From Nocardioides marinus (GTDB lineage: Bacteria; Actinomycetota; Actinomycetes; Propionibacteriales; Nocardioidaceae): a stretch of DNA of 64,000 nucleotides. The notes under the pieces were generated by a model. It was not told the origin of the DNA. It worked only from the letters and a program-made list of their open reading frames with translations, and made no database searches. Where the stretch lies: positions 1,054,001 to 1,118,000 of the forward strand of contig NZ_JACBZI010000001.1 in the NCBI RefSeq assembly GCF_013408145.1, written 5' to 3'. Shown in pieces: positions 33,047 through 41,822 of this stretch (its first letter is position 1; each line of letters begins with the position of its first letter). The translations under genes and the position numbers were made by a program.

Positions 33047-34039
33047 TCAGAACCGCAGCAGCACCTTCCCCGAGACCGAGGCGTTCCGCGCGGTGCCGAA
33101 GGCGTCGAGGACGCCGGCGGTGTCGGTGACGTCGACCTCGTGGGTGATCGCGGCGTCCAGGGCGAGCCCGGAGCCCAGGGCAGCGACGACGTCGTCGATC
33201 TCGTCGCGGAACCGGAAGCTGCCGACCAGCTCGAGCTCGCGGGTGATGGCCTGGGCCAGCAGCGTGGGCTGCTCCCCGGCGGGCTGCAGACCGACCATCA
33301 CGACCCGGCCGCCGCGGCGGGTGGCCCGGATGGCCGAGGCGAGCCCGGGGCGGGAGCCGGAGCACTCGAGGGCCACGTCGACGTCCAGGCCCACCTCGGT
33401 GAGCCGGGGGTCGTCCGCGGCGAGCGTCGAGGTGGCGCCCAGGTCGGTGGCGATACGCCGGGGCAGGTCGTGCAGGTCCACGGCGACCACCTCGGCCGCG
33501 CCGTGGGTGCGCGCGGCGGCGACCGAGAGCGCGCCGATGGGCCCGCAGCCGATCACGAGCACCCGGCGGTCGCGGACGTCGCCGGCCCGGGCCAGCCCGT
33601 GCCAGGCGACGGCAGCCGGCTCGCAGAGGGCGGCGCTGCGCAGCGACACCGCGTCCGGGAGGGGCCGCAGCATCGCCGCGGGCAGCGCCACCCGCCGGGC
33701 GAAGACGCCCGGGGTGTGGGGGAGCAGCGCCGCCGACCCCAGGTAGGAGTCGTGGGTGGCGGGGTGGACCGTCACCGGCGTACCGAGCGCCGGGCCGGTC
33801 CCGTCGGCGGCCGCCACGAGGACGGTGCCGGACATCTCGTGGCCCAGGACCATGGGCTCGCGCAGGATCGAGAGTCCGGCGGCGCCGTGGGTCCAGTAGT
33901 GCAGGTCGGAGCCGCAGATCCCGCCGTACGCGACGGACACGACCGCCTCGCCCGGGCCGGGCTGCGGCTCGGGGACCTCCTCGACGCGCAGGTCGTCGGC
34001 GGCGTGCGCGACGACCGCCAGGTTGGGCCCGGCGGCCAC
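33047..34039 (-). CDS. idnD: L-idonate 5-dehydrogenase-like MDR enzyme
   Basis: A 330-residue zinc-type medium-chain dehydrogenase likely to oxidise L-idonate to 5-ketogluconate. The catalytic-zinc motif GGICGSDLHYW and GHEMSGTV are present, and GCGPIGALSVAAARTHGA is the NAD fold. The loop after PVTVHPAT is short and lacks the four structural-zinc cysteines, and the protein is somewhat shorter than typical. It starts 1 base after the stop of the short-chain dehydrogenase gene, forming part of the idnO-gntP-gntK operon. The C-terminal ending (SVSGKVLLRF) is intact. Confidence 0.85.
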   Translation of the reverse strand: MAAGPNLAVVAHAADDLRVEEVPEPQPGPGEAVVSVAYGGICGSDLHYWTHGAAGLSILREPMVLGHEMSGTVLVAAADGTGPALGTPVTVHPATHDSYLGSAALLPHTPGVFARRVALPAAMLRPLPDAVSLRSAALCEPAAVAWHGLARAGDVRDRRVLVIGCGPIGALSVAAARTHGAAEVVAVDLHDLPRRIATDLGATSTLAADDPRLTEVGLDVDVALECSGSRPGLASAIRATRRGGRVVMVGLQPAGEQPTLLAQAITRELELVGSFRFRDEIDDVVAALGSGLALDAAITHEVDVTDTAGVLDAFGTARNASVSGKVLLRF

Positions 34040-34040
34040 C

Positions 34041-34808
34041 TCAGACCACCGCCGTCATGCCGCCGTCGACGAACAGCACCTGCCCGTTGACGAACGCCGC
34101 GGCGTCGGAGGCCAGGAAGACCGCCGGACCCACGAGGTCCTCGACCCGGCCCCATCGGGCGGCGGGCGTGCGGCCGCGGACCCACCCGTCGAAGGCGGGG
34201 TCGTCGACCAGCGCCTGCGTCATCTCGGTGTGGATGTAGCCCGGCGCCAGCGCGTTGACCTGCAGACCCGCCGAGGCCCACTCCGCGCACATGGCGCGGG
34301 TGAGGTTGCGCAGCCCGCCCTTGGCCGCGGTGTACGGCGCGATGGTCGGCCGCGCCAGGTCGGCCTGGACAGAGGCGATGTTGACGATCCGACCCCCGCC
34401 GCGCGGCACCATGTGCCGCGCGACGGCGCGACCGACCACGAAGGCGCTGGTGAGGTTGGTCGCCAGCACCCGCTCCCAGTCGGCCAGGTCGAGCTCGAGC
34501 AGCGGGACGCGGTGCTGGACGCCGGCGTTGTTGACCAGCACGTCGATCGGCCCGACCCGCTCCTCGAGCTCGTCGACGGCCAGCGTCACGGCGGCCTCGT
34601 CGGTGACGTCGAAGTCGCGGGCCAGCACCCGCCCCTCGCCGTGCGTCGCCGCCAGGCTCGCCCGGGTCTCCTCCAGGACCGCGGTGTCGCGACCGTTGAG
34701 GACCACCCGGGCGCCCGCGGCCAGCATGCCGTCGGCGAGCGCCCGGCCGATGCCGCGGCTGGAGCCGGTGACGAGCGCGGTGCGCCCGCCGAGGTCGGTC
34801 CCGGTCAT
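34041..34808 (-). CDS. idnO: Gluconate 5-dehydrogenase-like SDR
   Basis: A 255-residue short-chain dehydrogenase that would interconvert 5-ketogluconate and gluconate. NAD(P) binding is by TGSSRGIG, with NNAG next. The catalytic set is Ser in NIASVQ and Tyr/Lys in PYTAAKGG, and the family C-terminus VNGQVLFVDGG is present. Its start overlaps the gntP stop by ATGA and it runs straight into idnD, so idonate would be turned into gluconate for GntK in one operon. Confidence 0.9.
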   Translation of the reverse strand: MTGTDLGGRTALVTGSSRGIGRALADGMLAAGARVVLNGRDTAVLEETRASLAATHGEGRVLARDFDVTDEAAVTLAVDELEERVGPIDVLVNNAGVQHRVPLLELDLADWERVLATNLTSAFVVGRAVARHMVPRGGGRIVNIASVQADLARPTIAPYTAAKGGLRNLTRAMCAEWASAGLQVNALAPGYIHTEMTQALVDDPAFDGWVRGRTPAARWGRVEDLVGPAVFLASDAAAFVNGQVLFVDGGMTAVV

Positions 34809-36214
34809 GCGATGCCCGCCGCCACGCCGTAGATCGCCAGCGCGCCGACGAAGCCGACGACGCCGATCAGGGCCTGGCCGACGGTCCAGGTCTTGAGGGT
34901 GGTGGCGGTGTCCATCCCGAAGAACCGGCTGACCAGCCAGAACCCGGAGTCGTTGACGTGCCCGGCGAAGACCGAGCCCGCCGCCAGGGCGAGGACCATC
35001 GCGGCCAGCTGGCCGGCGTTGAGGTCGGTGGCCGCCTGGACGGCCGGCTGCACGAGCGCGGCGGCCGTGGTGAGCGCGACCGTGGCCGAGCCCTGCGCGA
35101 TGCGCACGATGGCGGCGATCACGAAGCCGGCGACGATCAGCGGCAGGCCCAGCGACTCCAGCGACTCGGCGATCGCGCCGCCGATGCCGGTCGCGCGCAG
35201 GACGCCGCCGAACATGCCGCCCGCGCCGGTGATCAGGACGATCGCGCAGATCGGGCCCAGGGCGCCGTCGACGACCCGGTCGACCAGGCCGCGGTCGCGG
35301 CCACGGCGCCAGGCCAGCACGTACATCGCGACGAAGACGGTGATCAGCAGGGCGACGGGGGTCTCACCGAGCAGGCGCAGACCGCGCACCCAGCCGTCCT
35401 CGAGGGAGACGACCTCGGCGGTCGCGAGGGCGTTGAGGCCGGTGTTGAGGAAGATCAGGACCAGCGGCAGGGCCAGCAGCGACAGCGTCGTGCCGACGGT
35501 CGGGTCGCTGCGGAAGGCCGCGGCGTCCTCGTCGTGGTCGCTGCCGCGGAGGATCTCGGGAACGGGCAGGTCGTAGGTGCGGCCGACCCAGCCGCCGAAG
35601 ATGCGGCCGACGATGACCCACGCGGGCACGGCGATCAGCAGGCCGAGGATCACGACCAGGCCCACGTCGGCACCGAGCAGGCCGGAGGCCGCCACTGGGC
35701 CGGGGTGCGGCGGCACGAAGATGTGCATGACCGAGAACGCCACCGCGGCGGGGAACGCGTAGGTGAGCACCGACCCGCCGAGGCGGCGGGCGACGGCGAA
35801 GATGATCGGCAGCATGACGACCAGGCCGGCGTCGAAGAAGATGGGGAAACCCATCAGCAGCGAGGCGATGCCCAGCGCCAGGGGAGCGCGGTCCTCGCCG
35901 AAGCGCTGCACGAGCGCGTCGGTCAGCACCTGCGCCCCGCCGCTGAGCTCGAGCATCCGGCCGAGCATCGCGCCCAGGCCGACGAGGAGGGCGACCGAGG
36001 CCAGGGTCCCGCCGAAGCCGGAGAGCATCGTGGGCACCACCGCCTCGAAGGGGACGCCGGCGGCCAGCGCGGTCAGCGCACTGACGAGCACCAGGGCCAG
36101 GAAGGCGTGGACGCGGGCGCCGATGATCAGCACCAGCAGCACCGCCACGGCGGCGGCGGCGAGCCCGAGGAGGCCGGCGGTCGGCAGCTCCCAGGTCAGC
36201 TCGAGGTCGGTCAT
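34805..36214 (-). CDS. gntP: GntP-family gluconate/H+ symporter
   Basis: A 469-residue polytopic permease of the GntP family, bringing gluconate or idonate into the cell with protons. About 12-14 hydrophobic helices are visible, with family motifs GFPIFFDAGLVVMLPIIF and FVPPHPGPVAASGLLGADVG. ATG 36214 has AGGAG about 10 bases upstream. It follows gntK by 56 bases and overlaps idnO by 4 bases. The gap to gntK holds a long G-rich tract. The GntR regulator encoded divergently upstream should control it. Confidence 0.94.
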   Translation of the reverse strand: MTDLELTWELPTAGLLGLAAAAVAVLLVLIIGARVHAFLALVLVSALTALAAGVPFEAVVPTMLSGFGGTLASVALLVGLGAMLGRMLELSGGAQVLTDALVQRFGEDRAPLALGIASLLMGFPIFFDAGLVVMLPIIFAVARRLGGSVLTYAFPAAVAFSVMHIFVPPHPGPVAASGLLGADVGLVVILGLLIAVPAWVIVGRIFGGWVGRTYDLPVPEILRGSDHDEDAAAFRSDPTVGTTLSLLALPLVLIFLNTGLNALATAEVVSLEDGWVRGLRLLGETPVALLITVFVAMYVLAWRRGRDRGLVDRVVDGALGPICAIVLITGAGGMFGGVLRATGIGGAIAESLESLGLPLIVAGFVIAAIVRIAQGSATVALTTAAALVQPAVQAATDLNAGQLAAMVLALAAGSVFAGHVNDSGFWLVSRFFGMDTATTLKTWTVGQALIGVVGFVGALAIYGVAAGIA

Positions 36215-36234
36215 GGGTGGTGCTCCTGCTTCTG

Positions 36235-36270
36235 TGGGTGGGTGTGGGGGGTGGGTGGTGGTGGGGGGGG
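36235..36270. repeat. G-rich tract, possible G-quadruplex
   Basis: Between gntK and gntP the plus strand has runs of three or more G separated by one to three bases (GGGTGGGTGTGGGGGG and more), fitting a G-quadruplex pattern. The operon mRNA carries the complementary C-rich strand. Confidence 0.6.
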
Positions 36271-36798
36271 TCAGGCGTTCAGGTCGCGGGCCACGGTGGC
36301 CACGAGCGCCTCGACGGTGGCCTCGACGTCGACGCGGACGCCGGGCTCGTCGGGGTCCAGTGCCTCGAGCGCGCGCTGCTGGGAGGCCTGGAGGGTGGGG
36401 GGCATGAAGTGGCCCTCGCGGGCGGACTGACGCATCGCGATGAGCGACGCCTCGCCGTCGAGGTGCACGAAGCGCAGGCCCGGCGCCCAGGACCGGAGAC
36501 GGTCGCGGTAGGCCCGGCGCAGCGCCGAGCAGCTCATCACGCCCCCCTCGGGGTGGGCGGCCAGCCACTCGCCGACGACGTCGAGCCAGGGCCAGCGGTC
36601 CTCGTCGGTGAGGGGCTCACCGGCGCTCATCTTCGCGATGTTGGCCGGCGGGTGCAGGTCGTCGGCGTCGGCGAAGGGCACCCCGAGGTGCCGGGCGAGG
36701 GCCGCCCCGACGGTGGACTTGCCGCTCCCGGAGACGCCCATCACCACGACGGGTCCGTGGGCGTCGACGAGGCCGTCACGCTGTGCTGCTGTGGTCAC
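36271..36798 (-). CDS. gntK: Gluconokinase
   Basis: A 175-residue P-loop kinase that phosphorylates gluconate to 6-phosphogluconate, entering the pentose phosphate or Entner-Doudoroff route. Walker A is GVSGSGKST, then DADDLHPPANIAKMSAGEPLTDEDRWPWL, the gluconokinase signature. GTG 36798 gives a short N-terminus; GTG 36804 is also possible and neither has a strong ribosome site, so a short or absent leader is likely. It heads a minus-strand operon with gntP, idnO and idnD. Confidence 0.93.
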   Translation of the reverse strand: MTTAAQRDGLVDAHGPVVVMGVSGSGKSTVGAALARHLGVPFADADDLHPPANIAKMSAGEPLTDEDRWPWLDVVGEWLAAHPEGGVMSCSALRRAYRDRLRSWAPGLRFVHLDGEASLIAMRQSAREGHFMPPTLQASQQRALEALDPDEPGVRVDVEATVEALVATVARDLNA

Positions 36799-36804
36799 GA
36801 TCAC

Positions 36805-36895
36805 AGGAAAACCGATAAAGACAGACTTTTGCAAGTGTTTCGTTCAAATTCGGCAGAGCATTCCCTTCGAGCGGACCGGATGAGAGGATCCGTCC
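36805..36895. promoter_or_regulatory. gntK/gntR divergent control region
   Basis: The 91-base gap is markedly A/T richer than its surroundings. It includes TTTTGCAAGTGTTTCGTTCA and an imperfect inverted repeat TTTG...CAAA around 36830-36850, the likely GntR operator. No single site is clear. Confidence 0.45.
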
Positions 36896-37609
36896 GTGAC
36901 CTCCACCCCGCGCCACGCCACGCTCGGGGGCCGGCACGCCGACGTCCTCGACGCACTCGGCGGCGACATCGCCGCCGCCCGGCTCGCCGCCGGGGAGGTG
37001 CTCACGGTGGAGGGGATCTGCGCGCGGTACGCCGTGTCGCGCAGCGTCGCCCGGGAGGCCGTCCGGGTCCTCGAGGCGATGGGCATGCTCGCGGCGCGCC
37101 GCCGGGTCGGCATCACGGTGCAGCCGCGGACCGGCTGGAGCGTCTTCGACCCCCGGCTGATCCGCTGGCGCCTGGACCACGGGGACCGAGCCGAGCAGCT
37201 GCTGTCCCTCTCGGAGCTGCGCCGCGGCGTGGAGCCGGCGGCCGCCGCGCTGGCGGCGGCCCGCGCCGACGCGGAGCAGTGCAGGGCGCTCGCGGGCGCG
37301 GTCTCCGACATGCAGGTCCACGCCCGCACCGGCGACCTCGAGCCCTACCTGCGGGCCGACCAGACCTTCCACCGGGTGCTGCTCGAGGCCAGCGGCAACG
37401 AGATGTTCGCGGCGTTGGTCGACGTCGTGGCGGAGGTGCTCTCCGGGCGCACCCAGCACGGCATGATGCCGGCGCGCCCGAACCCCGAGGCGGTCGCGCT
37501 GCACGACGACGTCGCCCGCGCCGTACGGCTCGGGGACGTGGCGCTGGCGCAGGTCGCGATGACCTCGATCATCGACGAGGCGGCCGACGCCCTGGCGGCG
37601 GGCCGCTAG
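36896..37609 (+). CDS. GntR/FadR-family regulator with FCD domain
   Basis: A 237-residue repressor. The winged helix (GEVLTVEGICARYAVSRSVAREAVRVLEAMGMLAARRRVGITV) is GntR-type and the C-terminal all-helical FCD domain (YLRADQTFHRVLLEASGNEMF) binds an effector acid through a metal site. It is divergent from gntK, so gluconate or 6-phosphogluconate is the expected inducer. GTG 36896 is the start. The DNA-binding and effector parts are complete. Confidence 0.9.
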   Translation: MTSTPRHATLGGRHADVLDALGGDIAAARLAAGEVLTVEGICARYAVSRSVAREAVRVLEAMGMLAARRRVGITVQPRTGWSVFDPRLIRWRLDHGDRAEQLLSLSELRRGVEPAAAALAAARADAEQCRALAGAVSDMQVHARTGDLEPYLRADQTFHRVLLEASGNEMFAALVDVVAEVLSGRTQHGMMPARPNPEAVALHDDVARAVRLGDVALAQVAMTSIIDEAADALAAGR

Positions 37610-37619
37610 GGGCTGCCCG

Positions 37620-37874
37620 TCAGCGAGGAGCGGTGGCCGCTGCGGGGTCGGGCGGGGCGGCCAACTCGAGGACGTCGCGCAGGGCCGCGGTCAGCGACTC
37701 CAGCTCGGCGGCGTACGCCTCGGAGGTCAGCCGCTTGGCCTTGAGCTCACGGCCCAGGGAGAGGGCCACGAGCCGGACCCGGCCCGAGGTGGCGGGGTCG
37801 GTCCGCTCGACCCGTGCCGCTGTGCGTTCGAAGTCCAGTCGTGCCGCCGTGGCGCGTGCGTCGGTGTCGATCAT
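37620..37874 (-). CDS. Small hypothetical helical protein
   Basis: An 84-residue Ala/Arg/Glu-rich protein that I do not recognise. It looks mostly helical (RTAARVERTDPATSGRVRLVALSLGRELKAKRL) with a Pro/Ala tail, and has no Cys, signal or membrane segment. ATG 37874 has GGGA about 7-10 bases upstream; the longer frame to 38006 adds Pro/Gly/Ser-rich sequence. It converges on the GntR gene. It could be a small DNA- or RNA-associated protein, but nothing visible proves this. Confidence 0.5.
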   Translation of the reverse strand: MIDTDARATAARLDFERTAARVERTDPATSGRVRLVALSLGRELKAKRLTSEAYAAELESLTAALRDVLELAAPPDPAAATAPR

Positions 37875-38030
37875 GCGTCGTCCCACCCCTCCCGGAATCG
37901 TGTCGTCGTGTGGTGCTCGACCAGCGTAGGTCGCGCCGGCCCCACATGCCGATTCTCGAAGGGGTGACGTCGTCGACGTGCTCCCCGAGGGACCCGGGGA
38001 AGCCATGCCCTAGGGTGACGCCACACGTCT

Positions 38031-38150
38031 CGTGGTGACCAGGAACCCGGTGAGAGTCCGGGGCGGTTCCGCCACTGTGAGCACCCGGTCCGCCGGGTGC
38101 GAAGCCAGACACTGGCCACGGGACCTCCGTCGAGCAGGGGCGAGAACCCC
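38031..38150 (+). ncRNA. Cobalamin riboswitch before cobN
   Basis: The leader has GGAACCCGGTGAGAGTCCGG, GCCACTGTGA and the B12-box-like GAAGCCAGACACTGGCC. CGTGG at 38031 and CCACG at 38116 pair as P1. A short GGGG/CCCC hairpin after the aptamer precedes the AGGAG site, suggesting control of translation. Bound B12 should shut off the cobN operon. Confidence 0.93.
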
Positions 38151-38162
38151 GAGGAGAAACCC

Positions 38163-41100
38163 ATGGGCGAGAGCCGTCGTGCGCGCATCGCGCTGCTGTC
38201 CACCTCCGACACCGACCTGCTGTCCGCGCGGGCGAGCGGGGCCGACTTCGTGCTGGCCAACCCCTCGCGACCCGGCCACCGGTCGATGGCCGAGACGATC
38301 GAGGGCTGCGACCTCGTCGTGGGGCGGCTGCTCGGGTCGCCGCAGGACCTGTGCAGCGGCTTCCTCCGGGTCCGCGAGACCGGGATGCCGGTGGTCGTGC
38401 TGGGCGGGGAGCAGCAGCCCAGCGCCGAGCTGATGGAGCTCTCCTCGGTGCCGATCGGCGTGGCCGCCGAGGCCCACCGCTACCTCGCCGAGGGCGGTCC
38501 GGAGAACCTGCGCCAGCTGCACGCGTTCCTCTCCGACACGGTGCTGCTCACCGGCGAGGGGTTCGAGCCGCCGGTCGAGGTGCCCCAGTGGGGGATGGTC
38601 GAGCGGGTCTCGACGAGCCCGACCACCGGGCAGGAGATGCCGCGTGTGGGGGTGCTGTACTACCGCGCCCACCACGTCGCGGGCAACGACGCGTTCGCCC
38701 ACGCGTTGGCCGACGCGATCGACGCCACGGGTCAGGCGGTCGGCGTACCGGTGTTCGCCGGCTCGCTGCGCTCCGCGCCCGACGAGCTGTACGCCGCGCT
38801 CGGCACCCTCGACGCCCTCGTGGTCACCGTGCTGGCCGCGGGGGGCACCACACCGGCGGGCGCGAGCGCCGGCGGGGACGACGAGGCGTGGGACGTGGAG
38901 CGGATGCGGGCGCTGGACATCCCCGTCCTGCAGGGCCTGTGCCTGACCAGCAGCCGCGCGGAGTGGGAGGCCAACGACGACGGCGTCTCGCCGCTGGACT
39001 CCGCGACCCAGGTCGCGATCCCGGAGTTCGACGGGCGGATCATCACCGCGCCGTTCTCGTTCAAGGAGGTCGACCCGCAGGACCCGGCGGGCCTGCCGCG
39101 CTACGTCGCCGACGGCGAGCGCTGCGCCCGGGTCGCGCGGATCGCGGTCAACCACGCCCGGCTGCGCCACGTCCCGCCCGCCGAGCGACGCCTGGGGCTG
39201 GTGCTCTCGGCGTACCCCACCAAGCACAGCCGGGTCGGCAACGCCGTCGGCCTCGACACCCCGGTCTCGGCGGTGCGGCTGCTGCGCCGGCTGCGCGAGG
39301 AGGGGTACGACCTGGGCCTGGAGGATCCCGCCGCCGTGGTCACCCGGGTGCTGGCGCTGGCCGACGACCCCGAGCGCAGCGACGCCGAGGCCGGGGACGC
39401 GCTGATCCACGCCCTCATCGACGCCGGCGGTCAGGACGAGGAGTGGCTGACCACGGCGCAGCTCACCGACGCGCACGTGCGGATCACCCCCGAGCAGTAC
39501 GCCGCCTGGACCGCCGACCTCGACGCCGGGCTGCGCCATGAGATCGAGCAGGCCTGGGGCCCCGCGCCGGGCACGCTGTTCCGCAACGACGACGGCGAGC
39601 TGGTGCTGGCCACCCTGCGCGCCGGGAACGTGGTCCTGCTCATCCAGCCGCCCCGCGGCTTCGGCGAGAACCCGGTCGCGATCTACCACGACCCCGACCT
39701 CGCCCCGAGCCACCACTACCTCGCCGCCTACCGCTGGCTGGAGGCCGCGCAGGAGGCGGGCGGCTTCGGGGCGCACGCGCTGGTGCACCTGGGCAAGCAC
39801 GGCTCCCTGGAGTGGCTGCCGGGCAAGAACGCCGCGCTGTCGGCGGCCTGCGCGACCGACGCCGTGCTCGGCAACCTGCCGCTGGTCTACCCGTTCCTGG
39901 TCAACGACCCCGGCGAGGGCGCCCAGGCCAAGCGCCGGGCGCACGCCACGATCGTCGACCACCTGGTGCCGCCGATGGCGCGGGCCGAGAGCTACGGCGA
40001 CATCGCCCGTCTCGAGCAGCTGCTCGACGAGTACGGCAACATCGCCGCGATGGACCCGGCCAAGCTGCCGGCGATCCGTGGCGAGATCTGGCAGCTGATG
40101 AAGGCGGCTGAGATGCACCGCGACCTCGGCCTGGAGGAGCGTCCCGAGGACGAGGAGTTCGACGACTTCCTGCTCCACGTCGACGGTTGGTTGTGCGAGA
40201 TCAAGGACGCCCAGATCCGCGACGGCCTGCACGTGCTCGGCCAGGCGCCGGACGGCGAGGCCCGGGTCAACCTGGTGCTCGCGATCCTGCGGGCCGCCCA
40301 GGTGTTCGGCGGTCAGGAGCAGGCGGTGCCGGGCCTGCGCACCGCACTGGGGATGAAGGCGGACGCGGCGACGGCGGTGGTCGACGAGGTCGAGGGGCGG
40401 GCCCGCGGGCTGGTGCTGGCGATGGAGGCCGCCGGGTGGGACCCCGCGGTCGCCTCGACGCTGCACGACGACCCGGAGGTGCGACGGGTGCTGGAGTTCG
40501 CCGCGGAGCAGGTGGTGCCGCGGCTGCGGCGCACGACCGACGAGCTCGATGCGGTGCTGCACGCCCTCGGTGGCGGGTTCGTCCCGGCCGGCCCGTCGGG
40601 CTCGCCGCTGCGCGGCCTGGTCAACGTGCTGCCGACCGGTCGCAACTTCTACACCGTCGACCCGCGCGCGGTGCCGAGCCGCCTGGCCTGGCAGACCGGG
40701 CAGGCGCTGGCCGAGGGGCTGCTGCGCCGCCACGTCGAGGACACCGGCACCTATCCGCGCTCGGTCGGGCTGTCGGTCTGGGGGACCTCGGCGATGCGCA
40801 CCTCCGGCGACGACGTCGCGGAGGTGCTGGCGCTGCTGGGCGTGCGGCCGGAGTGGGACGAGGCCTCGCGCCGGGTCCGTGAGCTGGTCGTGGTGCCGCT
40901 GGAGGAGCTGGACCGTCCCCGCATCGACGTGACGGTGCGGATCTCGGGGTTCTTCCGCGACGCCTTCCCGCACGTCGTGGCGATGCTCGACGACGCGGTG
41001 CGGATGGTCGCGGCCCTGGAGGAGCCCGACGACCTCAACTACGTGCGCGCCCACGCGCGTGCCGACCTCGCCGAGCACGGCGACGAGCGGCGCGCCACCA

Positions 41101-41822
41101 CCCGGGTCTTCGGCTCCAAGCCCGGGTCCTACGGCGCGGGCATCCTGCAGGTGGTGGAGTCGCGCGACTGGCGCAGCGACGCCGACCTCGCCGAGGTCTA
41201 CACCGCGTGGGGTGGCTTCGCCTACGGCCGCGACCTCGACGGTCGCCCGGCCGCGGAGGACATGCGCACGGCGTACCGGAGGATCCAGGTCGCGGCCAAG
41301 AACGTCGACACCCGTGAGCACGACATCGCCGACTCCGACGACTACTTCCAGTACCACGGAGGCATGGTCGCGACCGTCCGCGCGCTGACCGGGGCCGACC
41401 CGCGGGCCTACGTCGGCGACTCCACCAGCCCCGACGCCGTACGGACCCGCACCCTGCAGGAGGAGACCAACCGCGTCTTCCGGGCGCGCGTGGTCAACCC
41501 ACGGTGGATCGCGGCGATGCAGCGGCACGGCTACAAGGGGGCCTTCGAGCTGGCTGCGACCGTCGACTACCTCTTCGGGTTCGACGCGACGGCCGGGGTG
41601 GTGCACGACTGGATGTACGCCTCCCTCGCGCAGGAGTACGTCCTGGACGACACCAACCGGGCCTTCATGCGCGCCTCCAACCCGTGGGCGCTGCGCGGCA
41701 TCGTGGAGCGGCTGCACGAGGCGGTCGACCGGGGGATGTGGGCCGAGCCCGACCCCGACCTGCTCGCCCGGATGCAGGAGGTCTACCTCGAGACCGAGGG
41801 GGACCTGGAGGACCGCGGATGA
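38163..41822 (+). CDS. cobN: Cobaltochelatase subunit CobN
   Basis: The large subunit (1219 residues) of the aerobic ATP-dependent cobaltochelatase, which inserts Co(II) into hydrogenobyrinic acid a,c-diamide. Family motifs include NVLPTGRNFYTVDPRAVPSRLAW and LVHLGKHGSLEWLPGKNAALS, with SKPGSYGAG and FQYHGGMVA near the C-terminus. ATG 38163 has AGGAG upstream and follows a cobalamin riboswitch. It would work with the ChlI/D-type protein encoded at 56097-58157, since no CobS/CobT-type chelatase subunits are present. It heads a six-gene operon. Confidence 0.97.
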   Translation: MGESRRARIALLSTSDTDLLSARASGADFVLANPSRPGHRSMAETIEGCDLVVGRLLGSPQDLCSGFLRVRETGMPVVVLGGEQQPSAELMELSSVPIGVAAEAHRYLAEGGPENLRQLHAFLSDTVLLTGEGFEPPVEVPQWGMVERVSTSPTTGQEMPRVGVLYYRAHHVAGNDAFAHALADAIDATGQAVGVPVFAGSLRSAPDELYAALGTLDALVVTVLAAGGTTPAGASAGGDDEAWDVERMRALDIPVLQGLCLTSSRAEWEANDDGVSPLDSATQVAIPEFDGRIITAPFSFKEVDPQDPAGLPRYVADGERCARVARIAVNHARLRHVPPAERRLGLVLSAYPTKHSRVGNAVGLDTPVSAVRLLRRLREEGYDLGLEDPAAVVTRVLALADDPERSDAEAGDALIHALIDAGGQDEEWLTTAQLTDAHVRITPEQYAAWTADLDAGLRHEIEQAWGPAPGTLFRNDDGELVLATLRAGNVVLLIQPPRGFGENPVAIYHDPDLAPSHHYLAAYRWLEAAQEAGGFGAHALVHLGKHGSLEWLPGKNAALSAACATDAVLGNLPLVYPFLVNDPGEGAQAKRRAHATIVDHLVPPMARAESYGDIARLEQLLDEYGNIAAMDPAKLPAIRGEIWQLMKAAEMHRDLGLEERPEDEEFDDFLLHVDGWLCEIKDAQIRDGLHVLGQAPDGEARVNLVLAILRAAQVFGGQEQAVPGLRTALGMKADAATAVVDEVEGRARGLVLAMEAAGWDPAVASTLHDDPEVRRVLEFAAEQVVPRLRRTTDELDAVLHALGGGFVPAGPSGSPLRGLVNVLPTGRNFYTVDPRAVPSRLAWQTGQALAEGLLRRHVEDTGTYPRSVGLSVWGTSAMRTSGDDVAEVLALLGVRPEWDEASRRVRELVVVPLEELDRPRIDVTVRISGFFRDAFPHVVAMLDDAVRMVAALEEPDDLNYVRAHARADLAEHGDERRATTRVFGSKPGSYGAGILQVVESRDWRSDADLAEVYTAWGGFAYGRDLDGRPAAEDMRTAYRRIQVAAKNVDTREHDIADSDDYFQYHGGMVATVRALTGADPRAYVGDSTSPDAVRTRTLQEETNRVFRARVVNPRWIAAMQRHGYKGAFELAATVDYLFGFDATAGVVHDWMYASLAQEYVLDDTNRAFMRASNPWALRGIVERLHEAVDRGMWAEPDPDLLARMQEVYLETEGDLEDRG

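Noticed and set aside
38010..41717. 1235-residue open frame antisense to cobN
   Set aside because: It is a shadow frame created by high G/C third positions; composition is Arg/Val/His-rich with no domain, while cobN matches its family throughout.
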